Made by a program: the position numbers and the translations under genes
Origin: AG25 sp035517615
GTDB taxonomy: Bacteria > Gemmatimonadota > Gemmatimonadetes > Gemmatimonadales > GWC2-71-9
NCBI GenBank assembly: GCA_035517615.1
Contig: DATIYM010000007.1
Coordinates: forward strand, 186,001 to 250,000
DNA: 64,000 bases
Direction: 5' to 3'
Notes under the pieces: model-generated
Databases searched by the model: none
Told to the model about the DNA's origin: nothing
What the model saw: only the letters and a program-made list of their open reading frames with translations
In this document: positions 9,470-17,660 of the stretch, piece by piece
How positions within the stretch are numbered: position 1 is the first letter of the stretch
Layout: each line of letters starts with the position of its first letter

Positions 9470-10879
9470 ATGAGCGAGCCGCGCGTAGAATCCCCCACAC
9501 ACCAAATGTGGGGCGGGCGGTTCGCCCTCGGCCCCAACGAAGCGCTCGATGCTCTGAACCGCAGCCTGCCCGTGGACCACCGGCTCTGGCCGCAGGATGT
9601 CGCCGCCAGTAAAGCCTGGGTCCACGCGCTCGGCCGGGTGGGCGTGCTGAATCCCACAGAAGAGAGTCAACTGCTCGAAGGGCTCGACCGTGTGGCCGAA
9701 CGACTGGCGGACGGCGCGGCCGTCGGCGCGCCGGACGAGGACGTGCACACGCTGGTAGAACGGCTGCTGTACGAGGAAGTCGGTCCGGTCGCGGGAAAGC
9801 TGCATACCGGTCGCTCGCGCAATGATCAGGTCGCGACGGATCTGCGGCTCTGGACACTCGAGGCAATCGATCAGATCGACGCCGACCTCGCTGCGTTCGG
9901 ACGCATGCTCGTCGCGCGCGCGCGCGAAGGCATTGACGAGCTCTTGCCCGGCTACACGCATTTGCAGCGCGCGCAACCGGTTCGCTGGGGCTACGTGCTC
10001 CTGGCCCACGCCTGGCCGCTCGTGCGCGACCGCCAACGCCTCGCCGACGCCCGGCGGCGCGTCGCCGAGTTGCCGCTCGGCTCCGGCGCGCTCGCGGGCT
10101 CCGGGTTCCCGGTCGACCGCGTGCTCCTGAAGGAAGCGCTCGGGTTCCGCGCGGTCTCGGCCAATGCGCTGGACGTGACGGGTGATCGCGACTTCGTGGC
10201 CGAAATGCTGTTCGCGCTCACGCTGGTCGGAGTGCATCTCTCCCGGCTCGCCGCCGAGATCGTGACCTACGCGAGCGCCGAGTTCGGGTTCGTAAAGCTG
10301 GCGGATGAGTTCTCGACCGGCTCGAGCCTGCTGCCGCAGAAACGCAATCCCGACGTGTTCGAGCTGACGCGCGCCAAATCGGCGCGGGTGCTGGGCGATC
10401 TGGTGGCGCTGCTCGCGACCTTGAAGGGTCTGCCGGCGGGTTACAGCAAGGACATGCAGGAAGACAAATCACTGCTGTTCGACGCCTTTGACACGCTCAC
10501 CCTCGTGCTGCCCGCGCTCACCGGAGCCGTCGCCACGCTCACAGTCGATGGCGCGCGGATGCGCGCCGCGCTCGATTCCTCGCTGCGCGCGACGGATCTG
10601 GCCGATTTGCTGGTCGAAGCCGGCGTGCCGTTCCGCGAGAGCCACACGGTTGTCGGACGCCTGGTGCGTGAGGCGGAACGGACCGGCGTCCCGCTCGATC
10701 GGGTTTCGACCGTCATTGCGGGACAGATCCACCCGGCTCTCGTGCCCGCCCTGACCCAGCTCGGGAGCTGGGAAGACTCGGTCGAGAGCCGCGCTACGGC
10801 CGGCGGCTCGTCCCGGCAGTCGGTGGAGGATCAGCTGGAGGAGTTGCGGAAGGCGTTTGCGCCGGGAGTGTTAGCCTAG
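9470..10879 (+). CDS. argH: Argininosuccinate lyase
   Basis: Splits argininosuccinate into arginine and fumarate. The 469-residue protein belongs to the fumarase/aspartase superfamily. Visible motifs are MWGGRFALGPNE near the N-terminus, HTGRSRNDQVATDLRLW, PGYTHLQRAQPVRWG (catalytic His region) and the superfamily signature GSSLLPQKRNPD, whose Ser-Ser lies in the mobile catalytic loop. It is the second gene of the ArgR-regulated argGH operon. The other arginine genes (argA-F) are not in this window. Confidence 0.97.
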   Translation: MSEPRVESPTHQMWGGRFALGPNEALDALNRSLPVDHRLWPQDVAASKAWVHALGRVGVLNPTEESQLLEGLDRVAERLADGAAVGAPDEDVHTLVERLLYEEVGPVAGKLHTGRSRNDQVATDLRLWTLEAIDQIDADLAAFGRMLVARAREGIDELLPGYTHLQRAQPVRWGYVLLAHAWPLVRDRQRLADARRRVAELPLGSGALAGSGFPVDRVLLKEALGFRAVSANALDVTGDRDFVAEMLFALTLVGVHLSRLAAEIVTYASAEFGFVKLADEFSTGSSLLPQKRNPDVFELTRAKSARVLGDLVALLATLKGLPAGYSKDMQEDKSLLFDAFDTLTLVLPALTGAVATLTVDGARMRAALDSSLRATDLADLLVEAGVPFRESHTVVGRLVREAERTGVPLDRVSTVIAGQIHPALVPALTQLGSWEDSVESRATAGGSSRQSVEDQLEELRKAFAPGVLA

Positions 10880-10911
10880 CGCGAGTTTACGGTCTTCTTG
10901 ACGTCTTTTTC

Positions 10912-10941
10912 TTGACGTCGTCATGTCCCGCTAAGTATCAT
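10912..10941 (+). promoter_or_regulatory. Predicted promoter of the HNH nuclease gene, leaderless geometry
   Basis: A -35 TTGACG (10912-10917) is followed after 18 bases by -10 TATCAT (10936-10941). The expected start point is 10947-10949, that is, on the GTG start codon at 10948. The -35 is the second of two copies of CTTGACGTC (10897-10905 and 10911-10919, 14 bases apart). Confidence 0.5.
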
Positions 10942-10947
10942 ACCCTC

Positions 10948-11496
10948 GTGCGCTGCCTCGCACTCAACGCGTCCTTCGAGCCGCTGACCATGGTGCCCGT
11001 GCGCCGGGCCCTTCGCCTCGTGATCGACCGCAAGGCCGAAATCGTCGAGGCCGACGGCTCGCTCGTGCACAGCGAACGAATGCAAATACCGCGACCTGCG
11101 GTCATTCGGCTCGTCAAGTTCGTGCACGTTCCCCGTCGTTTCCGCCGTCAAGTCACCAACACATTCCTCTTCGCCCGCGACAACTACCGCTGCCAGTTCT
11201 GCGGCCGCACGCAAGCCGAGCTCAAGACCCGTGAGTGCCTTACGCGCGACCATTTGGTGCCGCTCTCGCGCGGCGGGACGAACGCGTGGACCAACGTGCT
11301 CACGGCGTGCTCGAGCTGCAACACGCGCAAGGGTAATCTGCTGCCCGAAGAAGCGGGCATGCATCCGTTGCGTGCGCCGGTCGAGCCGCACTTCGTGCAT
11401 CTCGCGTGGGCCGTGCGCCGGCTGACGTCGATTCAGTCGAAGTACATCCGCACGTTCTACGGCGCGGACGTGCTGGCCACGCTCGAAACGCTGTGA
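10948..11496 (+). CDS. HNH endonuclease family protein
   Basis: A 182-residue protein with a C-terminal HNH domain. CQFCG and, 36 residues later, CSSCNTRKGN supply two CxxC zinc knuckles. LTRDHLVPLSRGGTNAWTNVLTAC contains the catalytic His (DH) and the Asn of the beta-beta-alpha-metal fold. The N-terminal part, starting VRCLALNASFEPLTMVPVRR, is the conserved leader domain of a widespread chromosomal HNH family of unknown role. I chose GTG 10948 because that is where the family begins and because the promoter puts the start point there; an upstream in-frame TTG at 10912 lies inside the -35. It is a stand-alone chromosomal gene, not linked to restriction or phage genes here. Confidence 0.85.
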   Translation: MRCLALNASFEPLTMVPVRRALRLVIDRKAEIVEADGSLVHSERMQIPRPAVIRLVKFVHVPRRFRRQVTNTFLFARDNYRCQFCGRTQAELKTRECLTRDHLVPLSRGGTNAWTNVLTACSSCNTRKGNLLPEEAGMHPLRAPVEPHFVHLAWAVRRLTSIQSKYIRTFYGADVLATLETL

Positions 11497-11894
11497 AAAA
11501 CCGGACTCCCTGGGTGGTCGCGGGCGTAGCCGCGCTCGCACTCGGATTCTTGTTGCTGCGCCCGAAAACCGGCCACACCGTCGTCCATCCCGAGCCTCGG
11601 CCCGGGGTCACGAGCGACCACGTGCTGCCGTCGGGAATGGTGCCTCATGCCTCGCAGGCGCTCGAGGCGTACGAGGCCGCGCGTCGCAATCCCCAGCTGC
11701 TCGACGGGCTCTACTGTCACTGCGAGTGCAGCAAGTACTTCGGGCATCGTTCACTGTTGACCTGCTTCGAGTCGAATCACGGCGGGAACTGCGACATCTG
11801 TATGGGTGAGGCGATTCTCGCGACCCAGCTCGCCGCCCGCGGCAACTCTCTCGCCCAGATCCGTCAAGCGATCGACGCGCAGTTCGGCAGTTAG
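11493..11894 (+). CDS. CYCXC / PCYCGC-type membrane-anchored protein
   Basis: A 133-residue protein with an N-terminal hydrophobic anchor (residues about 7-22) and a cysteine-rich domain: YCHCECSKYFGHRSLLTCF followed by NCDICMGEA. This arrangement is that of the CYCXC (PCYCGC) family, whose members include selenoproteins; here the position is an ordinary cysteine. The GTG start overlaps the HNH stop codon (GTGA), so the two genes are translationally coupled. Its TAG stop overlaps the TAA of the convergent DUF4390 gene by 2 bases. Function of the family is unknown; redox or metal binding outside the membrane is a plausible inference. Confidence 0.7.
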   Translation: MKNRTPWVVAGVAALALGFLLLRPKTGHTVVHPEPRPGVTSDHVLPSGMVPHASQALEAYEAARRNPQLLDGLYCHCECSKYFGHRSLLTCFESNHGGNCDICMGEAILATQLAARGNSLAQIRQAIDAQFGS

Positions 11895-12514
11895 CTTCCC
11901 TCGAGGGATCCGGATCGCGCTTCGAGCGTGAGCCGCGGCAGCCCGGCAATCCGTACCAGCACTCGTTGAGCACCCCGCACGACCGCATCACCCAGGTCGC
12001 CTTTTCCCGCGGCTGCGGGTGAGACGTCGCCTTTCAACCAGTGCTCGATCTCCTGCAGGTCCGTATCGTTCAGCGTGGAGACCTCGAGTCGGACCAGGTA
12101 GTAGAACGTCCCCGAGCCACGTACCGGAAGACTCACCTTGAACGGAATCGCGAGGGCCTGCGCCAGCTCGTCCCCCGTGGCGTAACGCCGGCTCACCCCC
12201 CCGGTGCGAATCAGGACGAAATCGTCGGCGAGCGGATCGTAGTGCGCCACCACGTCCCACGCGGTTTCGCTGACGTGCTCGTCGAACCACGTGGGGCGGC
12301 TGCGCCACAGCTCGAGCCGGTAGTGCAGCCGCAGCGGAAACCCCGAGCGCAAAAGCGCGAGAAATTTTCCGTCCGCGAGGAGATCGCTCGCCTGCACGCG
12401 CGGCACGCCCGCCTGGATTGTGATCGAGAGCGTGGCCGCGGGGGCCGCCGCAAGCATACCGGCCGACGGGATCGCGAACCCGAGCGAGACGAGAAACGCG
12501 AGCCGCGTCCGCAC
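11891..12514 (-). CDS. DUF4390-like periplasmic protein
   Basis: A 207-residue protein with a cleavable signal peptide (hydrophobic residues 5-24, then AAAPAA). The rest is a mixed alpha/beta soluble domain with FPLRLHYRLELWR and AWDVVAHYDPLADDFVLIRTGG. This is typical of DUF4390 proteins, which are usually encoded beside NtrY-type sensor kinases. That is exactly the context here: it is the last gene of a minus-strand operon with the kinase, the response regulator and the beta-barrel. The start is GTG, one base after the barrel stop. The function is not known; a periplasmic accessory of the sensor is inference. Confidence 0.65.
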   Translation of the reverse strand: MRTRLAFLVSLGFAIPSAGMLAAAPAATLSITIQAGVPRVQASDLLADGKFLALLRSGFPLRLHYRLELWRSRPTWFDEHVSETAWDVVAHYDPLADDFVLIRTGGVSRRYATGDELAQALAIPFKVSLPVRGSGTFYYLVRLEVSTLNDTDLQEIEHWLKGDVSPAAAGKGDLGDAVVRGAQRVLVRIAGLPRLTLEARSGSLEGS

Positions 12515-12515
12515 T

Positions 12516-14258
12516 TCAGAACCGATGGTCGAGGCGCAGCGTGACGCGAACCGGCTCGCCCGACGTCACGGCCTTCGCGACATAGATCCCGAACCCACCC
12601 CAGTCGATTCCGAACCCCAGGTCGCCGATCCAGCTCCCGAGTGTCGGCAGCTTGTCGCTTGGGATGTGTCCGGGTCCGTGCCCCACGAGCCAGCCCTGCC
12701 CGGCGTCCCCGAGGACCACGAAATCCGGACCCGCGAGCGAGGCGAAGATCGATTTCGAGCCTTCATCCTCCGGGTGTGAGGCCCCGTACGCCCAGTGCAG
12801 CGATAGATGGCCGCGATACTCGACCTGGGTCAGGATCACGCGATCGCACGCCGCCACCCGCGTGTGCGCAAACGCCGAATCAACGATGTCGGCGCTGCAC
12901 GACGTGGCGCGGAAGCCGTAACCCGGAAGCGGATCGGGTCCGCCCATCGAGAGCCGCTGCTGCAGCGGCAACGGATCACCGCCCAGCCAGCCACCCGCGA
13001 GAAATCGCAGGTTGACGCGCCCCGACATGCTCACACGCGTGTAGCGCCGCACGTCGAACATCATGCGGCTGAATGCGTACGAGCCGTCGATGGGAATGGC
13101 GCGCCGCACCGACGCTGGGAGGGTCTGTGGCGACACGTCGTCGCTCCAGCTCTGCGACACCTCGGCATGCACCAGCCAGCCGGAGGTGGGCTGATCGTGA
13201 TCGTTGCGGGTGTCGAACGTCACGCTGCCAAGCAGCGTCGTATAGTGCCCCTGATCAATCGGGGGATTGGGCCGCCAGGGCACCGTATTGCGGAACACGG
13301 TCCACGGGTCGCGGGCCGGCACGCTTGTCTGCCATTCGCGCGACAGGTCGAGCGACAGGCCCAGCGGCCGCGTGGGCTGCGCGAAGAGCCGCCCGCCGAT
13401 CCCGCGATTCATGTAGTAGTCGCGGTAATCGCGCTGGAACAGGAAGCTGGCCCACCCGACTTCATCGTCGTGGAGGCCCCACCGCTCGACCGGTGAGACC
13501 ACGCTATATCCGTTCAATCCGACACCGACGCCGGACCGGGCCCCGGTCCGGAGCTCGGTCCGAACGATGTAGCCCAGGTTCCCTGGTTCCCCGCCCACGT
13601 CGCCCACGGTGCGCGCGACCCCGAGGGCGTCGAGACGCAGCCGCATGTCGCCGTTCACGCCCCAGTCGAACTGCGGCCCCAGCACGATCGGGAGGCCTTC
13701 CACGCGATTGAACGTCCCGCCCGTCGCGATCGTCAGCGTGGAACGCGACTCGGCGTTCTGCCAGCTCTTGTGAGCGCCGAAGAACGGCAGGTGGCGGCGA
13801 AACGAGCGATCGAGCGCGATTTCCTCGCCGTTCGTGGTATACGCCAGCAGATCCCTGTAATGCCGCACTTGCCCGCCGACGCGGGCGCCGGGCGCCTGCA
13901 CGAGGCTCCCGCCGATGACCGTGAGATCGCCGGACACCTGGGCCGACGAATCGAGCGTCGCATCGCCGTTGATCACGAGCAGACTTCCCTGCACGCGACC
14001 CGCGAGCGTGACCGAGCCGTTGCGGATGGCCACATCGCCGCGCCATTCATTGCCCCGCGGCAGCGAGGTGCGGCCCACGAGCCGCGTGGTGCTGGGCGCA
14101 TTGAAAAGACGGATGGCTTCTTCGGCGGTCGCTTCGGCAAGCCCCGTGGTGGCGGTCGCGGCGAAGCTGTCCGGGTTGATGACGATCGCCGTATCCTGCG
14201 CGCGCGCCACGGCGGGCACGAGCGCGAGCAGCAGCAACGCGGGCGCACGCATGGTCAT
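12516..14258 (-). CDS. Omp85/BamA-like outer-membrane beta-barrel with bactofilin-like N-terminal segment
   Basis: A 580-residue exported protein (signal peptide 1-21, cleavage after ARA). Residues about 74-132 form short repeating beta-strands (VAIRNGSVTLAGRVQGSL, GDATLDSSAQVSGDLTVIGG), like the right-handed beta-helix of bactofilins. No POTRA repeats are recognisable. The remainder is rich in alternating aromatic/hydrophobic strands and ends in VRVTLRLDHRF with the C-terminal Phe used by the BAM machinery. GGPDPLPGYGFRA resembles the L6-loop region of BamA/TamA barrels. ATG 14258 overlaps the regulator stop (ATGA); a far-upstream in-frame start would lie inside the regulator gene. Possible role in outer-membrane assembly or export under two-component control; not proven. 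Confidence 0.7.
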   Translation of the reverse strand: MTMRAPALLLLALVPAVARAQDTAIVINPDSFAATATTGLAEATAEEAIRLFNAPSTTRLVGRTSLPRGNEWRGDVAIRNGSVTLAGRVQGSLLVINGDATLDSSAQVSGDLTVIGGSLVQAPGARVGGQVRHYRDLLAYTTNGEEIALDRSFRRHLPFFGAHKSWQNAESRSTLTIATGGTFNRVEGLPIVLGPQFDWGVNGDMRLRLDALGVARTVGDVGGEPGNLGYIVRTELRTGARSGVGVGLNGYSVVSPVERWGLHDDEVGWASFLFQRDYRDYYMNRGIGGRLFAQPTRPLGLSLDLSREWQTSVPARDPWTVFRNTVPWRPNPPIDQGHYTTLLGSVTFDTRNDHDQPTSGWLVHAEVSQSWSDDVSPQTLPASVRRAIPIDGSYAFSRMMFDVRRYTRVSMSGRVNLRFLAGGWLGGDPLPLQQRLSMGGPDPLPGYGFRATSCSADIVDSAFAHTRVAACDRVILTQVEYRGHLSLHWAYGASHPEDEGSKSIFASLAGPDFVVLGDAGQGWLVGHGPGHIPSDKLPTLGSWIGDLGFGIDWGGFGIYVAKAVTSGEPVRVTLRLDHRF

Positions 14259-15637
14259 TCCGAGATCGCGCGCGGCGGCTCGAGTCCCAGCCGGCGCATG
14301 CGGCGGTACAGATTCGCCCGATCGGTCGCGAGCTTGCGCGCGGCTTCCGCCACGTTGCCACGCGCGGCGGACAGTGCCCGGGCAATCAGGATGCGCTCGT
14401 ACTGGTCGAGCGCGCTGGTCAATTCGGTATCCTGCCACTCTTGCTCCGGGTTGCCCTCGGCCTGAAGGCGCCCGTTGTGCGGCAGTACGCGGGCCACGTC
14501 ATCCGCGCCAATCACGGGGGCGATCGCGAGGATAGCCATGCGCTCGACCACATTGGCCAGCTCGCGGACGTTGCCGGGCCATGGGTAGGAGACCAGCAGC
14601 TCGAGCGCGCCGGTATCGAAGCGCACTTCGCGGCCGAGCCGCGCTTCCTGTTTGGCCACGAAGTGCTCGACCAGCGGCGCCACATCTTCGGGTCGCTCGC
14701 GCAGCGGCGGGATGCTGATCGGGATGACGTTGAGACGGAACAGCAGGTCCTCGCGGAATTGCCCCTGGTGGGCGGCGCGCAGCAAGTCCTTGTTGGTCGC
14801 GGCAATCACCCGGACGTCCACGGTTGTCACCTTCTCGCTTCCCAGCCGCTCGATCACGCCGGTTTCGAGCGCGCGGAGCAGCTTGGCCTGCGCGTCCGGG
14901 CCAAGATCGCCGACTTCGTCGAGGAGCAGCGTCCCGCCGTCCGCCAGCTCGAACCGGCCCAGCCGCCGCTCCGTCGCGCCCGTGAAGGCGCCGCGCTCGT
15001 GGCCGAACATCTCCGATTCCACGAGGTCCTTCGGGATGGCGGCGCTGTTCACGCACACGAACGGTCCCCGGGCGCGGGCGCTGTGGCGGTGAATGGCGGA
15101 AGCCACGAGCTCCTTGCCGGTGCCCGATTCGCCGGTGATGAGCACGCGCGCTTCAGTCGGGGCAATGCGCGCGATCAGCGCGCGCAGCCGCTCGATCGCG
15201 GGGCTCGCGCCGACGAGCGGGTCGCCATGGCCGAGCGCATCGTGCAACCGTCGATTCTCCGCGCGGGTTCTGGCCAGCTCGAGGGCGCCTCGCAGCGCCA
15301 CGAGCACCCCTTCAGGCGTGAGTGGCTTCTCGAGAAACTGAAACGCGCCGAGCCTCGTCGCGCGCACGGCGTCGTTCAACGTCGCCTTGCCGCTCATCAT
15401 CACGACCGGAATGTCGGGCGCCCGCTGCCGCAGCGATTCGAGGGTCTGCATGCCATCCGGTCCCGGTGGCATCAGGAGGTCGAGCAGGACAGCGTCCGGC
15501 GGGCGGTCGGCCACCGCATGCAGCGCAGCGGTTCCATTCGCGGCCAGGTCGGTTTCGAACCCTTCGGCGCCGAGCAGTGCGCTCAGCATGCGCCGGATAT
15601 TGGGTTCATCATCAACCACGAGGACGCGCGGACTCAT
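14255..15637 (-). CDS. NtrC-family sigma-54-dependent response regulator (NtrX-like)
   Basis: A 460-residue transcriptional activator. The receiver domain (1-120) has acidic residues VVDDE and phospho-acceptor Asp53 in LLDLLMPPGPDG. The AAA+ domain (about 140-370) has Walker A GESGTGKE (169-176), the sigma-54-contacting GAFTGA loop (216-221) and GGTLLLDEVGDL as Walker B. A Fis-type HTH lies at the C-terminus (NVAEAARKLATDRANLYRRM). It is encoded between its cognate kinase (4-base overlap upstream) and the barrel gene. The intact GAFTGA implies sigma-54 promoters somewhere in the genome. Targets are not visible here. Confidence 0.93.
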   Translation of the reverse strand: MSPRVLVVDDEPNIRRMLSALLGAEGFETDLAANGTAALHAVADRPPDAVLLDLLMPPGPDGMQTLESLRQRAPDIPVVMMSGKATLNDAVRATRLGAFQFLEKPLTPEGVLVALRGALELARTRAENRRLHDALGHGDPLVGASPAIERLRALIARIAPTEARVLITGESGTGKELVASAIHRHSARARGPFVCVNSAAIPKDLVESEMFGHERGAFTGATERRLGRFELADGGTLLLDEVGDLGPDAQAKLLRALETGVIERLGSEKVTTVDVRVIAATNKDLLRAAHQGQFREDLLFRLNVIPISIPPLRERPEDVAPLVEHFVAKQEARLGREVRFDTGALELLVSYPWPGNVRELANVVERMAILAIAPVIGADDVARVLPHNGRLQAEGNPEQEWQDTELTSALDQYERILIARALSAARGNVAEAARKLATDRANLYRRMRRLGLEPPRAISE

Positions 15638-16845
15638 GCAGGAAAAGTGAGGGTGAACGTCGCGCCGCCGCCCGGCGTTTCGCCCGCGTCGATCGACGCG
15701 CCATGCGCCTCGAGGGTCTGCCGCACCAGCGCGAGCCCCAGCCCCGTCCCGTCGGTTTTCGTGGTGAAGTATGGCTCGAATACCCGTTGGCGCAGATCGG
15801 AGGGGATGCCCTCACCGTGATCGGAGATCGTCACGATCAGCGGATGCGTGGAGATCCCTCCCGGGGTTCCGTTGCCAGTCACGGTGATGTCGATAGCTCC
15901 CTGGCCATGCATGGCTTCAGACGCGTTACGCAGCAGATTCGAGAACGCGCGCCGCAACGGATCGTAGTGACCCAGAAGCGAACGGCGAGCACCCTGCGCC
16001 TGCACGTTGACCTTCACGCCGTCGGGCACCGCTGTCTGTCCCAGCTCGAGCAGCAGCTCGACCACATCAACCTCACTCCGCGGTCCCTCGGCCAGCCGCC
16101 CGAAATCCGCGAATTCACGCGCCATGCGTTCCAGTCGTTCCGTCTCTGCCCCGAGCACCTCGATTGCCACCTCGGTGCGCTGGTCGGCCGGTCCACCGCT
16201 CCGCCCGAGCTGATCCACCGCGATCCGCATCGCCGTCAGCGGATTCTTGATCTCATGCGCGACCCGCCGCGCCACCTCGCGAAACGCCTTGAGGCGCTCC
16301 GCTTCAAGTTCCCGGACACGAGCGGTCTCGATCGCGGAGGCGAGGTCGCGCAGCGCTTGGCGCAACGCTTCGAATTCCGGCGCGCCGCGCGGTGGCGGGC
16401 CCTCGGGCAGTGGAAGGCGTCGTCTGATCAGCCGGGTCCAGCCCACGAGTCCATCGATCGGGCGCGACAGCTGCCGCGAGAGGTGTCCGGCGAGCCGCAC
16501 GGCGGCGAACAACATCATGGCCCCCAGCAGTACGATGACCGCGAGGAAGCCGCCGGCGTAATAGCGAAAGTACGTTTCCGCCCGGCGCGCGAGACTGAGT
16601 GAATTCGACACCAGATCCAGATGCGCGCGCACAGCCGCCCGGCCGCTCGCATCGAGCGCGGTCGTGTCTACGTGCTGCAGCATCCGTCGCGTGGAGCCCG
16701 CGACTTCTTCCAGAGAAGCGCGGGCACCTGCCGCGGGCGCATTGACTCGGGCGGCCAGCGCCCATCCGATGACGGCAAGGAGGGTTGGCACCGCCGTCAC
16801 CGCCGCAAGCACGAGGAAAATCCGCTGGCGGAACGAGAGCGGCAT
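15634..16845 (-). CDS. Membrane sensor histidine kinase (NtrY-like)
   Basis: A 403-residue inner-membrane kinase. Two transmembrane helices (about 8-30 and 97-117) enclose a short periplasmic region of about 65 residues. A HAMP segment follows, then the HisKA domain with VAHEIKNPLT (phospho-acceptor His197). The HATPase_c domain has N-box NLLRNASEAM, G1 SDHGEGIP, F-box YFTTK and G2 GTGLGLALV. No PAS domain is seen. It is the first gene of the operon with the NtrC-type regulator, barrel and DUF4390 protein. Sensing envelope state would fit the operon content but is inference. Confidence 0.92.
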   Translation of the reverse strand: MPLSFRQRIFLVLAAVTAVPTLLAVIGWALAARVNAPAAGARASLEEVAGSTRRMLQHVDTTALDASGRAAVRAHLDLVSNSLSLARRAETYFRYYAGGFLAVIVLLGAMMLFAAVRLAGHLSRQLSRPIDGLVGWTRLIRRRLPLPEGPPPRGAPEFEALRQALRDLASAIETARVRELEAERLKAFREVARRVAHEIKNPLTAMRIAVDQLGRSGGPADQRTEVAIEVLGAETERLERMAREFADFGRLAEGPRSEVDVVELLLELGQTAVPDGVKVNVQAQGARRSLLGHYDPLRRAFSNLLRNASEAMHGQGAIDITVTGNGTPGGISTHPLIVTISDHGEGIPSDLRQRVFEPYFTTKTDGTGLGLALVRQTLEAHGASIDAGETPGGGATFTLTFPA

Positions 16846-16857
16846 ATTGTGGCCATC

Positions 16858-16886
16858 AATCTAGGGTTAAAGTCAGGGTGCGACAA
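16858..16886 (-). promoter_or_regulatory. Predicted promoter of the NtrYX-like operon
   Basis: Minus strand: -35 TTGTCG (16886-16881), 17-base spacer, -10 TAGATT (16863-16858). The start point would lie about 6 bases before the kinase ATG (16845), and no Shine-Dalgarno is present. Each hexamer matches consensus at 4 of 6 bases, so the call is moderate. Confidence 0.4.
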
Positions 16887-16906
16887 TTCGACACAGGGGG
16901 CACAGG

Positions 16907-17326
16907 ATGAAGTCGCATACGCACTATCTCTGGTTCACAACGAAGCAACGTCAGGAAATCATTGACGTTACAGAGAGCGTCGAGGAGCAGGTGCGGCACA
17001 GCGGCGTGGCCGAGGGATTCGTGCTCGTCTCCGCCATGCACATCACCGCATCGGTGTTCGTGAACGACCACGAGTCAGGCTTGTGGAGTGATATCCTGCG
17101 CTGGCTCGAGCAGACGATCGCCCCGTGGGACCCCGGTCGGTACCGCCACAACGAGACCGGCGAGGACAACGCCGCGGCACACCTCCGCAGCCTGACGATC
17201 GGTCACGAAGTGATCGTCCCGATCACCAAGGGCAACCTCGACCTCGGCCCCTGGCAGCGGGTGTTCTATGGCGAATGGGATGGCCAGCGCAAGAAGCGCT
17301 TGATAATCAAGGTGTTGGGCGACTAA
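16907..17326 (+). CDS. YjbQ / UPF0047 family protein
   Basis: A 139-residue single-domain protein of the YjbQ family, often annotated as secondary thiamine-phosphate synthase because members can rescue thiE mutants. Family landmarks are SAMHITASVFVNDHESGLWSD, YRHNETGEDNAAAHLRS (conserved His cluster), GHEVIVPITKGNLDLGPWQRV and FYGEWDGQRKKR. Length is exactly that of the family. It is divergent from the sensor-kinase operon and appears monocistronic. A true ThiE-like protein is encoded elsewhere in this window (27445-28074), so a dedicated thiamine role is uncertain. Confidence 0.9.
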   Translation: MKSHTHYLWFTTKQRQEIIDVTESVEEQVRHSGVAEGFVLVSAMHITASVFVNDHESGLWSDILRWLEQTIAPWDPGRYRHNETGEDNAAAHLRSLTIGHEVIVPITKGNLDLGPWQRVFYGEWDGQRKKRLIIKVLGD

Positions 17327-17660
17327 CCCCCTTGTTCATTTGACTGCAAGTTGTTTATTATCAAGGTACTGAAGATGCGGGGTTGCATGGCTGGAGCTTC
17401 AACATCAGGCAGCGCTTGGCCCACCGGCATGGAGCCGGATGATGTCGTGGCGCGCCGCGGTGAGATCGGCGTCCTGCCCGCAGTCCCTGCCGCACACAAC
17501 GAGATGGGCGACAAGTAATTGAAACGCGTTCCAACGCGAAAGCAGTCGCCATTCACAACTTGCCCGAACTGACGGGCTCCCGCCGTTCTCCGGCTGTCGT
17601 ACACAGCTGGAGCGAGGTCGGGGTCTGCTCTGTTTGCGCACTCCGAATCGAGCATAACAC
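17327..17660. other. 334-base intergenic region without a convincing gene
   Basis: The region starts AT-rich (TTGTTTATTATCAAGG around 17351-17366) and becomes GC-rich. A 47-codon open frame from ATG 17375 to TAA 17518 exists, but I find no recognisable product and no convincing ribosome-binding site. TATTAT at 17356-17361 could be a -10, with only a poor -35 (TTGTTC). ATCAAGGT occurs both at the 3' end of the YjbQ gene and here, 53 bases apart. No terminator hairpin or riboswitch stands out. The promoter of the NYN gene presumably lies here. Confidence 0.4.

Noticed and set aside
10948..11894. HNH gene as part of a restriction or phage-defence island
   Set aside because: Flanked by argGH and an envelope operon, with the same base composition as the surroundings and no methylase, integrase or toxin gene.
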